Positions 9,105 to 17,174 of a stretch of DNA of 64,000 nucleotides are shown piece by piece. The stretch is from the NCBI GenBank assembly GCA_900299145.1, contig OMIN01000155.1, positions 62,001 to 126,000 of the forward strand, given 5' to 3'. Position 1 is the first letter of the stretch, and each line of letters starts with the position of its first letter. Below the pieces are notes generated by a model that was not told the origin of the DNA, made no database searches, and was given only the letters and a program-made list of their open reading frames with translations. The stretch comes from Betaproteobacteria bacterium (GTDB lineage Bacteria; Pseudomonadota; Gammaproteobacteria; Burkholderiales; SG8-41). The position numbers and the translations under genes were made by a program.

Positions 9105-9120
9105 TTTAAAACAGATACTA
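9105..9120 (-). repeat. AT-rich gene-boundary repeat, copy 5
   Basis: In gene orientation it reads TAGTATCTGTTTTAAA and runs straight into the GGGA ribosome-binding site of the DUF1428 gene, whose ATG is at 9095. Confidence 0.55.
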
Positions 9121-9125
9121 GAGCA

Positions 9126-9383
9126 TCACCCACCACTCAATGCCTGGACAATCGCCACGTCGTCTGCCGGCGCCATCGCGTGCGCAAGGTTATCCACCTG
9201 CTCGCCATTGACGAATATGCGAATGTGCCGCCGCACGCGGTCCTGCTCGTCGATCATGCGAAAGCGGATGCCGGGGTACTGTCGCTCGAGGTCATCGAGC
9301 ATTGCGCCAAGCGTTGCACCGCTCGCCTGTGTGTAGCGGCTTTGCGTGTAAGAAAGCAGGGCGTCTGGAATCAGAACTTTCAT
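9126..9383 (-). CDS. MoaD/ThiS-like ubiquitin-fold sulfur-carrier protein
   Basis: The 85-residue protein has the beta-grasp carrier pattern. The N-terminal strand is MKVLIPDALLSYT, the helix region ATLGAMLDDLERQYP, the strand HIRIFVNGEQV, and the tail DDVAIVQALSGG ends in the diagnostic C-terminal Gly-Gly that is adenylated and thiocarboxylated in MoaD and ThiS. The start is ATG 9383; a longer frame to 9443 lacks homology-like sequence. No MoaE, ThiG or MoeB partner is nearby, so the acceptor pathway is unclear. It may serve a specialised sulfur-transfer role, since its neighbours are the small stress-type genes of the sigma-factor locus. Confidence 0.8.
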   Translation of the reverse strand: MKVLIPDALLSYTQSRYTQASGATLGAMLDDLERQYPGIRFRMIDEQDRVRRHIRIFVNGEQVDNLAHAMAPADDVAIVQALSGG

Positions 9384-9453
9384 GGATCGATACGTTGGCT
9401 TGATCTGATGCCGCAAGCGCGAGGAAAGAACGCGCCCCTGCATTCAGCATAAG

Positions 9454-9837
9454 CTATTTCACCAGCCGGGCCTTTGACTTTTCACCTAGGGTGTTAAGTG
9501 CAACGGCCGCGCGCACCAGCGCCTTGAAGTCGGCAGCATTCACGACCTCCTCCTCGTGAATGTCGATCGCACGCCGCGTGTTGCCATCGAGACTGGCATT
9601 AAAGAGCTTCCCTGGATCCGGCAACGCTGCGCCTTTGGCAAATGTCAGCTTGACCACCGCCTTGTAGGTTTCGCCCGTGCACACTATGCCGTCATGCGAC
9701 CACACAGGCACGCCTCCAGGATTATTGGCCTTCGCCCATTTGCGTTCTTCCACAATGGCGGGGTCTGCTTCCCGAATCAGCTTGCGCATGCGTTCGAGGG
9801 TTCGCCCGCGCCAATCGGTTGGGCTTGCAGCTTTCAC
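9454..9837 (-). CDS. DUF1801 (YdhG-like) domain protein
   Basis: The 127-residue product carries the DUF1801 signature in order: DWRGRTLERMRKLIREADP, GVPVWSHDGIVCTGETYK, VVKLTFAKGAALPDPGKLFN and NTRRAIDIHE. Function is unknown, but members are common beside ECF sigma factors and YCII-type proteins. I place the start at GTG 9837 (VKAASPTDWRG), which overlaps the TGA of the BNR-repeat gene as GTGA; the longer frame to 9894 would overlap that gene heavily. The ribosome-binding site is within the upstream gene, implying coupled translation. Confidence 0.82.
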   Translation of the reverse strand: MKAASPTDWRGRTLERMRKLIREADPAIVEERKWAKANNPGGVPVWSHDGIVCTGETYKAVVKLTFAKGAALPDPGKLFNASLDGNTRRAIDIHEEEVVNAADFKALVRAAVALNTLGEKSKARLVK

Positions 9838-11012
9838 AGTGCAGCGATCTCCACCGCATAAATCTCCGGCAAATGCTCGGCAATACGCGACCATTTGCCG
9901 CCTTCATCGCGGCTCATCCAGACTTCCCCACTGGTAGTACCGAAATACAGGCCAACAGGATCACACGCATCGCCCGTCATCGCCTGGCGTTTCACCGTCC
10001 ACCACGCCTGAGCCTTCGGCATGCCGGCATTCTGCTTTTGCCACGATTTTCCGGCGTTCCTGGTTACATACACCGCCGGTTTGCCATCCGGGCTGACGCG
10101 TGGCCACACTTGCGTGCCGTCCATCGGTAAAACCCATGCTGTCTTATCGTTACGAGGATGCACTACCAACGGAAAGCCGATGTCACCCACCTTCTTCGGC
10201 ATGCTGCGTCCAATGCGCGCCCAGGTGTTCGAAGGCCGGTCAATGCGGTAAATGCCACAATGGTTCTGCTGATAGATACGGTCCGGATTGGACGGGCACA
10301 TGCGCAGGCAGTGCGGGTCGTGAAAGGTCGGAAGCTTGGGATCGAAGCCAAAACCCTCGACTACCTCCATGCCATCAATAAGTACCTTCCATGTTGCGCC
10401 ACCGTCGACGGTCTCATGCACGCCGCCACCCGACATGCCGAAATACATATGCTTGGGGTCGCGCGGGTCGACAATGATCGAGTGCATCTTTGGTCCATCG
10501 GGCGTGCCGTCCTGCACCGTGCCCATCCACTCTCGGTACTGCGGGTCGTCGTTAATATACGAGAACGGCGCCCAGGTGTTGCCGCCATCCTCGCTACGGA
10601 ACAAACCCTGCGGGCTGGTGCCTGCGTACCAGACATTCGGTTCGTTGGCGTGCGCGGGTGTCAGCCAAAACGTGTGCCCCACAGAGCGGCCCTTTTTACC
10701 ATCGGCGCCCTCCGGCACTTTCGCAAACGCCGGCGGCTGCTTCACCTCTTTGAACGTGCGCCCACCATCGGTGGAGCGGTGCATGGTCGGCCCCAGATGT
10801 CCCGTGCTCGCCGACACCAGCAGCGTACGCTTGTCGCGCGGGTCGAGCACGGCGTGGTTGATGATCTGGCCGAGAAACTTCGGGCCTTCAAGCTTCCAGC
10901 GCTTGCGCGCACTATCGCTTTTCATCACCCACAGGCCTTTGCGAGTGGCGACGAACAGCGCGAGCTTGCTTGAAGCGGACGACTTGCGATTACCGGTTTT
11001 TTGGGCTGGCAT
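9834..11012 (-). CDS. BNR/Asp-box beta-propeller protein (sialidase/VPS10-like)
   Basis: The 392-residue protein has at least five Asp-box turns spaced along the chain: STDGGRTF, SEDGGNTW, TVDGGATW, TRNAGKSW and SRDEGGKW. These mark a beta-propeller like that of sialidases, photosystem-II stability factor and sortilins. No signal peptide is seen (start MPAQKTGNRKSS), so it is probably cytoplasmic, and the catalytic residues of true sialidases are not evident. It sits 48 nt after the VOC gene and overlaps the DUF1801 gene, so it belongs to the same transcript. Propellers of this type often accompany ECF42-linked small genes, but the role is unknown. Confidence 0.8.
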   Translation of the reverse strand: MPAQKTGNRKSSASSKLALFVATRKGLWVMKSDSARKRWKLEGPKFLGQIINHAVLDPRDKRTLLVSASTGHLGPTMHRSTDGGRTFKEVKQPPAFAKVPEGADGKKGRSVGHTFWLTPAHANEPNVWYAGTSPQGLFRSEDGGNTWAPFSYINDDPQYREWMGTVQDGTPDGPKMHSIIVDPRDPKHMYFGMSGGGVHETVDGGATWKVLIDGMEVVEGFGFDPKLPTFHDPHCLRMCPSNPDRIYQQNHCGIYRIDRPSNTWARIGRSMPKKVGDIGFPLVVHPRNDKTAWVLPMDGTQVWPRVSPDGKPAVYVTRNAGKSWQKQNAGMPKAQAWWTVKRQAMTGDACDPVGLYFGTTSGEVWMSRDEGGKWSRIAEHLPEIYAVEIAAL

Positions 11013-11060
11013 GATGTTCTCCTTGAGAAATCAGTTCGTGGGTTTCCGGGATATGCACGC

Positions 11061-11462
11061 TTAAACCGGTTTGCCGGAGGCGTGGCTGGAGAAAAACGTA
11101 ATCATATGGCCCGCGGGCTCACGCACTTGGAACGCCTCGTGATCGATGGCGGGTCTCGTTTCAATCGGCGAAGGGGCAAGTCCTGATTTGGTAAATTGGC
11201 GATGCGTGGCGCGCAGGTCGTCCACCATCAAGTCAAACGCGGCGTCACCGGATTTGATACTGTCCTTACGCATCAAAATCAGGTGAGTACCGCCACGCAG
11301 TTCGTACACCGAGACTTGCGGCCCTTCAAAAATCACGCGCATGCCGATTTGGCGCATGAATGCGCCGCTCTCGGCCATGCGATCTGTTTCCAGCACGACA
11401 TGCGCCACGCCAACAGACGGGCGCTTTTCCTGCTGGGCTGAAGGGTGACCCACGGCGCTCAT
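11061..11462 (-). CDS. VOC (glyoxalase/bleomycin-resistance fold) family protein
   Basis: The 133-residue protein has one VOC module: GVAHVVLETDRMAESGAFMRQ (first strand-helix, residues about 17-37), the ELRGGTHLILM strand near 54, and AFQVREPAGHMITFFSSH near 109. The conserved metal ligands His and Glu of glyoxalases are only partly present, so enzymatic activity is uncertain. ATG 11462 overlaps the TGA of the YCII gene as ATGA, showing coupled translation. It belongs to the sigma-factor-linked operon. Confidence 0.8.
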   Translation of the reverse strand: MSAVGHPSAQQEKRPSVGVAHVVLETDRMAESGAFMRQIGMRVIFEGPQVSVYELRGGTHLILMRKDSIKSGDAAFDLMVDDLRATHRQFTKSGLAPSPIETRPAIDHEAFQVREPAGHMITFFSSHASGKPV

Positions 11463-11839
11463 GCGCTCTGCACGGTGGCGGTGCGTGCAGCGCGTTCCTG
11501 CGCCACGGTTTCACGAATCGGCCGAACCGGCCGCACTTCAATGCTGCCTACTCGCGCCGGCGGAATCTTCGAGGCAATCTGTATTGCCTCGTTTAAATCA
11601 CGCGCGTCGATCATGTAGAAGCCCGCAAGCTGCTCCTTCGTTTCGGCAAACGGGCCGTCGGTTACCGACAGCCTGCCGTTGCGCATGCGCACCGTGGTTG
11701 CCGACGTCACGGATTGCAGCGCTTCCGACGCAATGCAATGGCCGCTCTTGCGAATGCCTTCATCAAAGGCCACACAGTCCTCGTCGGGCAGCTCCGGCAG
11801 GCGTTTCTCGTCGAGATAAACCAGACAAAGGTATTTCAT
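11459..11839 (-). CDS. YCII/DGPF-domain protein (first of two)
   Basis: This 126-residue YciI-like protein has an opening strand MKYLCLVYLDE and the signature VTDGPFAETKEQLAGFYM (residues about 60-77). It closes with AIQIASKIPPARVGSIEVRP. The DGPF subgroup is known to co-occur with ECF42 sigma factors. The biochemical role is unclear; YciI folds resemble ferredoxin-like enzymes with a conserved His-Asp pair. It is separated by 18 nt from the SRPBCC gene and overlaps the next gene by 4 nt. Confidence 0.88.
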   Translation of the reverse strand: MKYLCLVYLDEKRLPELPDEDCVAFDEGIRKSGHCIASEALQSVTSATTVRMRNGRLSVTDGPFAETKEQLAGFYMIDARDLNEAIQIASKIPPARVGSIEVRPVRPIRETVAQERAARTATVQSA

Positions 11840-11857
11840 GGCTCACTCCTTCTCTCG

Positions 11858-12388
11858 TCAGGGCTTTTCTGCCGCCGCTTTCAGGTTGGCCAGCCCCGCC
11901 TCGAAGTCCGGTCCGACCATTTTGTCCATACTCAGGAACAGACACATGATCTTGGACATGAAATTGGCCTGACCTTCCATGCTCCAGGTGACTTCGGTGC
12001 CGTCCGCCGTCGGCGTCAACGTAAAGTTCACCACGTTACTGGCCTTGAAAGGCTTCTCAAAATTGAGCTTGATGGTGAGCTTTGATGGCGGCGTTGATTC
12101 AGCAATTTCCATCCCGCCCACGCCAACATCCTTGTTGCCTTCCCAGCCGTAGGTGGCGCCTTTGCCTGCCGTGTTGGCGCTGTAGGTGCGTTTCATCGCA
12201 GGATCTTTTTTCTCCCACGGCGACCACGCAGCCCAATTCTTGAAATCGTTGAGAAAACCGAAGACTTTTTCCGCCGGGGCCTTCATCACACCCTTGCGTT
12301 CGATCTTGAAGCTGTCGGGCTGCATCGCCGCCAGTACCAGCACGCCCACAATCAGCACTGCAATCACAATACCAATGACTTTTAGCAT
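11858..12388 (-). CDS. SRPBCC (START/polyketide-cyclase fold) protein with N-terminal membrane anchor
   Basis: The 176-residue protein begins with one hydrophobic segment (residues 3-22, LKVIGIVIAVLIVGVLVLAA). The ligand-binding helix-grip fold follows: APAEKVFGFLNDFKNWAAWSPWEK, GATYGWEGNKDVGVGGMEI and the C-terminal helix DFEAGLANLKAAAE. Family members bind hydrophobic ligands, and the anchor suggests an envelope location. It lies between the PhnB-like and YCII genes with 18-30 nt gaps, inside the ECF42-linked operon. Confidence 0.82.
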   Translation of the reverse strand: MLKVIGIVIAVLIVGVLVLAAMQPDSFKIERKGVMKAPAEKVFGFLNDFKNWAAWSPWEKKDPAMKRTYSANTAGKGATYGWEGNKDVGVGGMEIAESTPPSKLTIKLNFEKPFKASNVVNFTLTPTADGTEVTWSMEGQANFMSKIMCLFLSMDKMVGPDFEAGLANLKAAAEKP

Positions 12389-12418
12389 GACAGATTCCTC
12401 AATAAAAACTTCCGGGTT

Positions 12419-12832
12419 TCAGAGATACACAGTAGTCATCCAAGATACACCAAACCGATCCATCACCATGCCGAAGCACGGCGAAAAGAACGTTTTTGCC
12501 AGCGGCATTTGCACTTGCCCGCCATCGGAAAGTGCAGTGAACCGCAGCTTCGCCTCGCCTTCGTCCTTTACGTTAAGCGCCATTGAAAACCCCTCAAATC
12601 GGGGTGGCCCCACGCATCGTCCGTCAGACGCCATCACCGTGGATTTACCCACCTTGAACACCGCATGCATGATCTTGTCCGCCGCATTGGGCGGCAGCGC
12701 GTCCGGCGGTAGCGGGTCGGGGTTATCCTTGAAACGGAGGACCATGCCGATTTCAGCGCCCAACGCTTGCCGGTAAAAGCTTAGCGCCTCTTCGCACCGG
12801 CCATCGAAAATCAAGTACGGCTCGACTCGCAT
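12419..12832 (-). CDS. PhnB-like VOC superfamily protein
   Basis: The 137-residue protein starts MRVEPYLIFDGRCEEALSFY, the standard opening of PhnB/3-demethylubiquinone-methyltransferase-like VOC proteins. It continues with HAVFKVGKSTVMASD and a C-terminal CFGMVMDRFGVSWM block, which holds the conserved aromatic/Asp pattern of the family. I prefer ATG 12832; a TTG two codons upstream is also possible. PhnB-like proteins are among the most frequent neighbours of DGPF proteins and ECF42 sigma factors. Function is unproven. Confidence 0.85.
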   Translation of the reverse strand: MRVEPYLIFDGRCEEALSFYRQALGAEIGMVLRFKDNPDPLPPDALPPNAADKIMHAVFKVGKSTVMASDGRCVGPPRFEGFSMALNVKDEGEAKLRFTALSDGGQVQMPLAKTFFSPCFGMVMDRFGVSWMTTVYL

Positions 12833-12849
12833 ACGCAAACTGTTTTATG

Positions 12850-12880
12850 TAAGTATTTGATTTTAAATAATTTTATTTGA
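12850..12880 (+). repeat. AT-rich gene-boundary repeat, copy 6
   Basis: It begins TAAGTATTTGATTTTAAATA and spans the gap between two minus-strand genes. The stop codon of the second YCII gene (ending at 12863) lies inside the repeat. Confidence 0.7.
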
Positions 12881-13237
12881 CGGCAAGCCTGTAATTTCCC
12901 GCACCTCACGCACTTCCACGTGCCCGAGCCGTGCGCCCGGAATGCGCCCTGCGATGTCAATGGCTTCATCGCGGCTTGTCGCTTCAACAAAAAAATAGCC
13001 CGCCACCTGCTCATGCGTCTCTGCGAACGGCCCGTCCGTTACCGACGCCTTGCCGTTACGTACCGCCACCCGCGCGGCCTGCGCGGTTGGCGTCAACGGT
13101 GAGGCGTGGATGTATTGGCCGTTTGCATGCAAAGTGTGGGTGAGTTGTACGGATTCGGCGAGCATTTCGCCGCCCGCCTTGGGGGCCAAACCCAGACAGC
13201 CCAGATCATCGTGGCACACCAGTAATAGAAATTTCAT
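12863..13237 (-). CDS. YCII/DGPF-domain protein (second of two)
   Basis: The 124-residue protein has MKFLLLVCHDD at its start, VTDGPFAETHEQVAGYF (residues about 66-82) and AIDIAGRIPGARLGHVEVREV at the end, so it is a second DGPF-type YciI protein divergent from the one at 11459. I chose ATG 13237 because MKFLLL is the family start; the longer frame to 13306 runs through the promoter. It is the first gene behind the TGTCGA-N17-CGAC element and so heads the likely operon. Its stop falls within an AT-rich repeat copy. Confidence 0.88.
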   Translation of the reverse strand: MKFLLLVCHDDLGCLGLAPKAGGEMLAESVQLTHTLHANGQYIHASPLTPTAQAARVAVRNGKASVTDGPFAETHEQVAGYFFVEATSRDEAIDIAGRIPGARLGHVEVREVREITGLPSNKII

Positions 13238-13241
13238 ATCG

Positions 13242-13270
13242 TAACTATCTGAATTTGCGTGATTTTTTAA
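13242..13270 (+). repeat. AT-rich gene-boundary repeat, copy 7
   Basis: It begins TAACTATCTGAATTTGCGTG and ends in a T-rich run. It sits immediately upstream of the ATG at 13237, within the predicted 5' untranslated leader of the ECF42-linked operon. Confidence 0.6.
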
Positions 13271-13308
13271 AAACAGCACCGCGGTGTCGTGCCTGCTCTT
13301 ACACACTA

Positions 13309-13335
13309 GTCGAACAAGATCCAGCGATTTCGACA
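13309..13335 (-). promoter_or_regulatory. Candidate ECF42-type promoter (TGTCGA-N17-CGAC)
   Basis: On the minus strand TGTCGA (13335-13330) is followed after exactly 17 nt by CGAC (13312-13309). The -35 TGTCGA and CGA-rich -10 elements are, as I recall them, the motif reported for ECF42 sigma factors. The element lies between the sigma gene and the first DGPF gene, about 70 nt upstream of that ATG, which is where an autocontrolled target promoter should be. Confidence 0.65.
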
Positions 13336-13352
13336 GCCGCTTTAAACAATTT

Positions 13353-14591
13353 TCATGCGGCTAACTCCGCCAGCCGCCGTTCGATAAACCGCCGTTCCGG
13401 CGCTAGCCCGGTCAGCGCCAGCGCGCGCTCGTAAGCTGCTTTCGCATCAGCCACACGCCCCAGCCGCCGGCACAAATCGGCACGGGCCGCATGGGCCAAC
13501 CGGTAGTCTCGTAATTCACCCTGTGCCAACAAGGCATCGACCAGCACCAGGCCGGCCTGCGGACCATCGCGCATGGCCACCGCCACGGCGCGGTTCAATT
13601 CAATAACGGGCGATGGCTCGCGCTGCAGAAGCACATCGTAAAGGCCGACAATTTGCGCCCAGTCGGTGGTGGCCGGCGTGACGGCTTCGGCATGCACCGC
13701 CGAGATCGCCGCTTGTAATGCATACGCACCCGCGCCCGCGCCGGCCGAGGCCAAGGCGCGCTCGATGAGCGCCGTGCCTTCGGCGATAAGGGCACGATCC
13801 CATAGCGCGCGGTCCTGCTCTTCCAGCGTAATCAAATCACCACTTGCCGATGCACGCGCCGAACGGCGTGATTCATGCAGCAACATCAACGCGAGCAGGC
13901 CCTGCGCCTCCGGCTGCGGCAGCAATTGCGCGAGCAAACGTGCCACGCGTATCGCTTCGCCCGACAAATCGGCGCGTGTCAGCGTGTCACCCGACGACGC
14001 GGAATAACCTTCGTTGAATACCAGGTAGATCACACGCAGCACGCTATCCAGCCGTTCTGGGAGTTCCTCCGGCGAGGGCACCTGATAGGGAATTTTCGCG
14101 TCGCGTATCTTGGCTTTCGCCCGCACAATACGCTGCGCGATGGTGGGAACGGCGGTAAGAAAGGCGCGCGCGATTTCCTCGGTAGTCAGTCCGCAGACCT
14201 CGCGCAGCGTCAGCGCCACTTGCGCATCGGCATTCAGCGCGGGATGGCAGCAGGTAAAAATCAGCCGCAAGCGGTCGTCTTCGATATCTTCGGTTTCGGG
14301 CGCATCCGGCGCAGCGATGCGTCCGGCAGCGTCATCGTCCAGCGCCTCGAAACGCTCGCCGCGGCGCAGCTTGTCGATGGCCTTGAAGCGTCCGGTGGAA
14401 ACCAGCCACGCGCGCGGATTTTCCGGAACACCGTCAGCGGGCCATTGTTCCATCGCCGCGCGAAACGCATCGTGCAGTGCTTCCTCTGCCTGTTCAAAAT
14501 CACCCAGCAGCCGGATCAGCGTGGCCAGCACTCGCCGGGATTCGGCGCGATAGAGGGCATCGAAATCCGGCGTGGCAAGAGCGGCTGTCAT
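13353..14591 (-). CDS. ECF42-type RNA polymerase sigma factor with C-terminal TPR-like domain
   Basis: The 412-residue protein has sigma-70 region 2 in residues about 10-80 (DFEQAEEALHDAFRAAMEQW, then RAWLVSTGRFKAIDKLRR) and region 4 in about 115-170 (LTLREVCGLTTEEIARAFL, TIAQRIVRAKAKIR). A long helical extension follows with GLYDVLLQREPSPVIELNRAVA and a last TPR-like helix pair. That length and tail are characteristic of ECF42 factors, where the C-terminal domain replaces a classical anti-sigma factor. No anti-sigma gene is nearby. ATG 14591 is the family-like start (MTAALATPDFD). The neighbours downstream, two DGPF proteins plus PhnB-like and SRPBCC proteins, are the known ECF42 context. 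Confidence 0.92.
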   Translation of the reverse strand: MTAALATPDFDALYRAESRRVLATLIRLLGDFEQAEEALHDAFRAAMEQWPADGVPENPRAWLVSTGRFKAIDKLRRGERFEALDDDAAGRIAAPDAPETEDIEDDRLRLIFTCCHPALNADAQVALTLREVCGLTTEEIARAFLTAVPTIAQRIVRAKAKIRDAKIPYQVPSPEELPERLDSVLRVIYLVFNEGYSASSGDTLTRADLSGEAIRVARLLAQLLPQPEAQGLLALMLLHESRRSARASASGDLITLEEQDRALWDRALIAEGTALIERALASAGAGAGAYALQAAISAVHAEAVTPATTDWAQIVGLYDVLLQREPSPVIELNRAVAVAMRDGPQAGLVLVDALLAQGELRDYRLAHAARADLCRRLGRVADAKAAYERALALTGLAPERRFIERRLAELAA

Positions 14592-14610
14592 TGATCGTCC
14601 GAGCAATGTT

Positions 14611-14639
14611 TATAAGTATATGATTTTATTGATATTTTT
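14611..14639 (+). repeat. AT-rich gene-boundary repeat, copy 8
   Basis: It reads TATAAGTATATGATTTTATT and continues into a T run. It lies in the divergent region between the sigma-factor gene and the amidohydrolase gene. Confidence 0.7.
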
Positions 14640-14713
14640 CAAAGCGCGCGCTGCTTGTCAGGTGAGGCTATGCTATTCTCGTCGCACATTTTACCCACCG
14701 TATCGATTCGAAC

Positions 14714-15607
14714 ATGTCCAATGACACGGCTGGCGCGCCACCCTGCGCCGCTCCGGATTTTCATCCGCGCAAACCCAAACTCGCGCTGCCGAAACTCGCC
14801 TGTGACACGCACGCGCATATCCTCGGCCCCATCGCAAAATACGCGTACTCGCCCGCGCGCGTCTACACGCCCCCTGACTGTCTACTGAACGACTATCAGA
14901 AAATGCTCGCCACGTTGGGCGTTCAACGGGCGGTGCTGGTACAGCCCAGCGTGTACGGCAGCGACAACACCGTCATGCTCGAAGCAATGAAGGCTGCAGG
15001 CAGCGCGTTGCGTGGCGTGGCCGTGGTGGAAAACGATGTTTCCGATGCGAAGTTGAAAATGCTCAACGCCGCCGGCGTGCGTGGCGTGCGTGTGAACATC
15101 GTCGACGTGAAAGACCGCAAGCCCGGCACGCTGCCCATGGCGGAGCTGACTGCGCTTGCCCGTCGTATCTCGCCCATGGGCTGGCACATGGAGTTCCTCA
15201 TGCACTGTGACGAATTCCCCGACATGGATCGTACGTTTGCGGATTTCCCGGTGGACATTGTGCTCGGCCACCTCGGCTACATGAAAACCAGCCTCGGCGT
15301 GCAGAACGCAGGCTTTCAGGCACTGCTGCGGTTAATGCAGGCAGGCAAGGCGTGGGTGAAATTCACCGGGCCGTATCGCATTTCCAGCGAGGTGTTGCCG
15401 CACGCCGACACCAACGCGCTTGCCCATGCGCTGATTGCGGCAAACGCAGCGCGCGTGCTGTGGGGTAGCGACTGGCCGCACGTGATGGTGAAATCCGCCA
15501 TGCCTAATGACGGCGATTTGTGTGATTTGCTGTTGGCGTGGATACCCGATGCGGTGACGCGCGAACAGGTGTTGGTTAACAATCCGGCGAAGCTCTACGG
15601 GTTTTAG
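14714..15607 (+). CDS. Amidohydrolase-2 family metal-dependent hydrolase (LigI-like)
   Basis: The 297-residue TIM-barrel hydrolase resembles 2-pyrone-4,6-dicarboxylate lactonase-type enzymes. It has the metal motif DTHAHILGP near residue 31, QPSVYGSDNTVML near 81, VLGHLGYMK near 183, and the late block WGSDWPH near 256 that carries the catalytic Asp. The C-terminal NPAKLYGF is shared with its exported relative at 47833. No signal peptide is present. It may hydrolyse a lactone or ring-cleavage product in aromatic catabolism, but the substrate is not fixed by sequence. Confidence 0.87.
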   Translation: MSNDTAGAPPCAAPDFHPRKPKLALPKLACDTHAHILGPIAKYAYSPARVYTPPDCLLNDYQKMLATLGVQRAVLVQPSVYGSDNTVMLEAMKAAGSALRGVAVVENDVSDAKLKMLNAAGVRGVRVNIVDVKDRKPGTLPMAELTALARRISPMGWHMEFLMHCDEFPDMDRTFADFPVDIVLGHLGYMKTSLGVQNAGFQALLRLMQAGKAWVKFTGPYRISSEVLPHADTNALAHALIAANAARVLWGSDWPHVMVKSAMPNDGDLCDLLLAWIPDAVTREQVLVNNPAKLYGF

Positions 15608-15643
15608 CGCGCGGCTTAAAGTGTACTGTTAACTGCCAACCAA

Positions 15644-17032
15644 TCACCGCCACCCGCCCCATTTCACCACTGCAATCATGCCCGCACCGTAGGCGATCAT
15701 CGCCAAGCCGATGGCGGCGAAAACGCCCGCCGGCGTGTCGCCAAAGTAGCGCAGCGCCAAATAGCCGCCCGCCACCGCGATCACGAAGCGCGCGCTGCCC
15801 GCCAGCACCGGCCACAGCATGCGCCCCGCGCCCTGCGAGGCAAAGTAAAGGGCAATGCCCACGCCAAAAAAGGCATAGCACCAGCCAGCGATGCGCAAAT
15901 AACCATATGCCGCCGCCAGCACATCTGCATCGCTGCTGAACAAACTGGCCCATACGCCGGGCCAGATGGCCACGATTGTGCCCACACCACCGGTAGCTGC
16001 CGCGGCCAGTGCGGCGCCTGTCCACGCCACGCGCCGCGCACGTGCGACGTCACCCGCGCCGATACACGTGCCCACCATCACCACCAGCGCTGCACCGATG
16101 GCGAACACCACCGGAATTTGCAGTAACTCCAGCCGCACCCCCAAGCCATAGCCCGCCAGCGCCGCCGTGCCGAACGTGCCCACCAGGCCCGTAACAATCA
16201 CTGCAGCGGCTATGGTCTGCACCGCGTTAAATGACGACAGCAGGCCGACTCTTAAAATATCCGCGAAAAGTTGTCTGCTGAAGGCGACGCCCGCCCGCCG
16301 CGCGTTGCGCACATGCAACCCTGTTCGTCCGGCATGGATATAGACGGCAAAGCACAACGCCGCAGCGCCGAATGCGATCACATACGCGATGGCAGCGCCG
16401 CGTATCCCCATCATCGGAAATGGCCCCCAGCCCAGCACCAGCGCGCCACACAAGGGAATCTGCAGAACGGCGGCAGCACTCAGCACCACCGAGGGCGCGA
16501 TCATATTGCCCGTGCCGCGCACCACGTTGGCCAGGATATTGGCGAGCCACACCGTCAGCGCGCCGCCAAACACGATATTCGAGTACGCCGTGGCTTGTGT
16601 GAGCACCTCGCCACGGCCGCCGAGCAACCGAAACAACGCCGGGCCCGCCAGCAACATCACCACCGTGAACAGCAGGCCGAACGCCACCGCAATCGCCGCC
16701 GCGTGCCATGCCAACCGCTCGGCACGATCCGCATCTCCTGCACCCAGCGCGCGTGCAATCGCCGATGACACGCCGCCGCCCATCGCGCCAGCAGACATCA
16801 TCTGCATCAGAATCACAATTGGAAATACCATCGCCACGCCAGCCAGCCCCTCGGTGCCGAGCTGCCCGATAAACCAGCCATCGGCAAAGCTCACCAGCGC
16901 CTGCATCAACGCCAGCGCCACGTTCGGCGCAGCCAGCGCCAGCAGCGCCGGCAGCACGGGTGCAGTGAGCAGGCGAGCGCGGCGTTGCGTGGATGCGGAC
17001 GGGGAAGCGGATGGCGATGCGGCGGAATTCAT
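15644..17032 (-). CDS. MATE-family multidrug/sodium antiporter
   Basis: The 462-residue protein has about twelve hydrophobic segments in two similar halves. Typical MATE blocks are FADGWFIGQLGTEGLAGVAM near residue 50, an RGTGNMIAPSVVLS loop near 150, and in the second half GLGVRLELLQIPVVFAIG near 285. It should export cationic compounds using a Na+ or H+ gradient. The start is ATG 17032; an upstream frame to 17101 is unlikely. It converges on the amidohydrolase gene (36-nt gap), and no regulator gene adjoins it. Confidence 0.88.
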   Translation of the reverse strand: MNSAASPSASPSASTQRRARLLTAPVLPALLALAAPNVALALMQALVSFADGWFIGQLGTEGLAGVAMVFPIVILMQMMSAGAMGGGVSSAIARALGAGDADRAERLAWHAAAIAVAFGLLFTVVMLLAGPALFRLLGGRGEVLTQATAYSNIVFGGALTVWLANILANVVRGTGNMIAPSVVLSAAAVLQIPLCGALVLGWGPFPMMGIRGAAIAYVIAFGAAALCFAVYIHAGRTGLHVRNARRAGVAFSRQLFADILRVGLLSSFNAVQTIAAAVIVTGLVGTFGTAALAGYGLGVRLELLQIPVVFAIGAALVVMVGTCIGAGDVARARRVAWTGAALAAAATGGVGTIVAIWPGVWASLFSSDADVLAAAYGYLRIAGWCYAFFGVGIALYFASQGAGRMLWPVLAGSARFVIAVAGGYLALRYFGDTPAGVFAAIGLAMIAYGAGMIAVVKWGGWR

Positions 17033-17174
17033 CGGATGTTGACTATACAGACTCGCGCCCGGCACGGCAGTTTGCAAGGAACCGAGCGCTGACCAGCGCA
17101 TAGAATGACGGCGAGTGTGTTAGGATTTTGCGGCCAATGACACCGCAATACGATTTCCTTCTGACGGAGACCTC

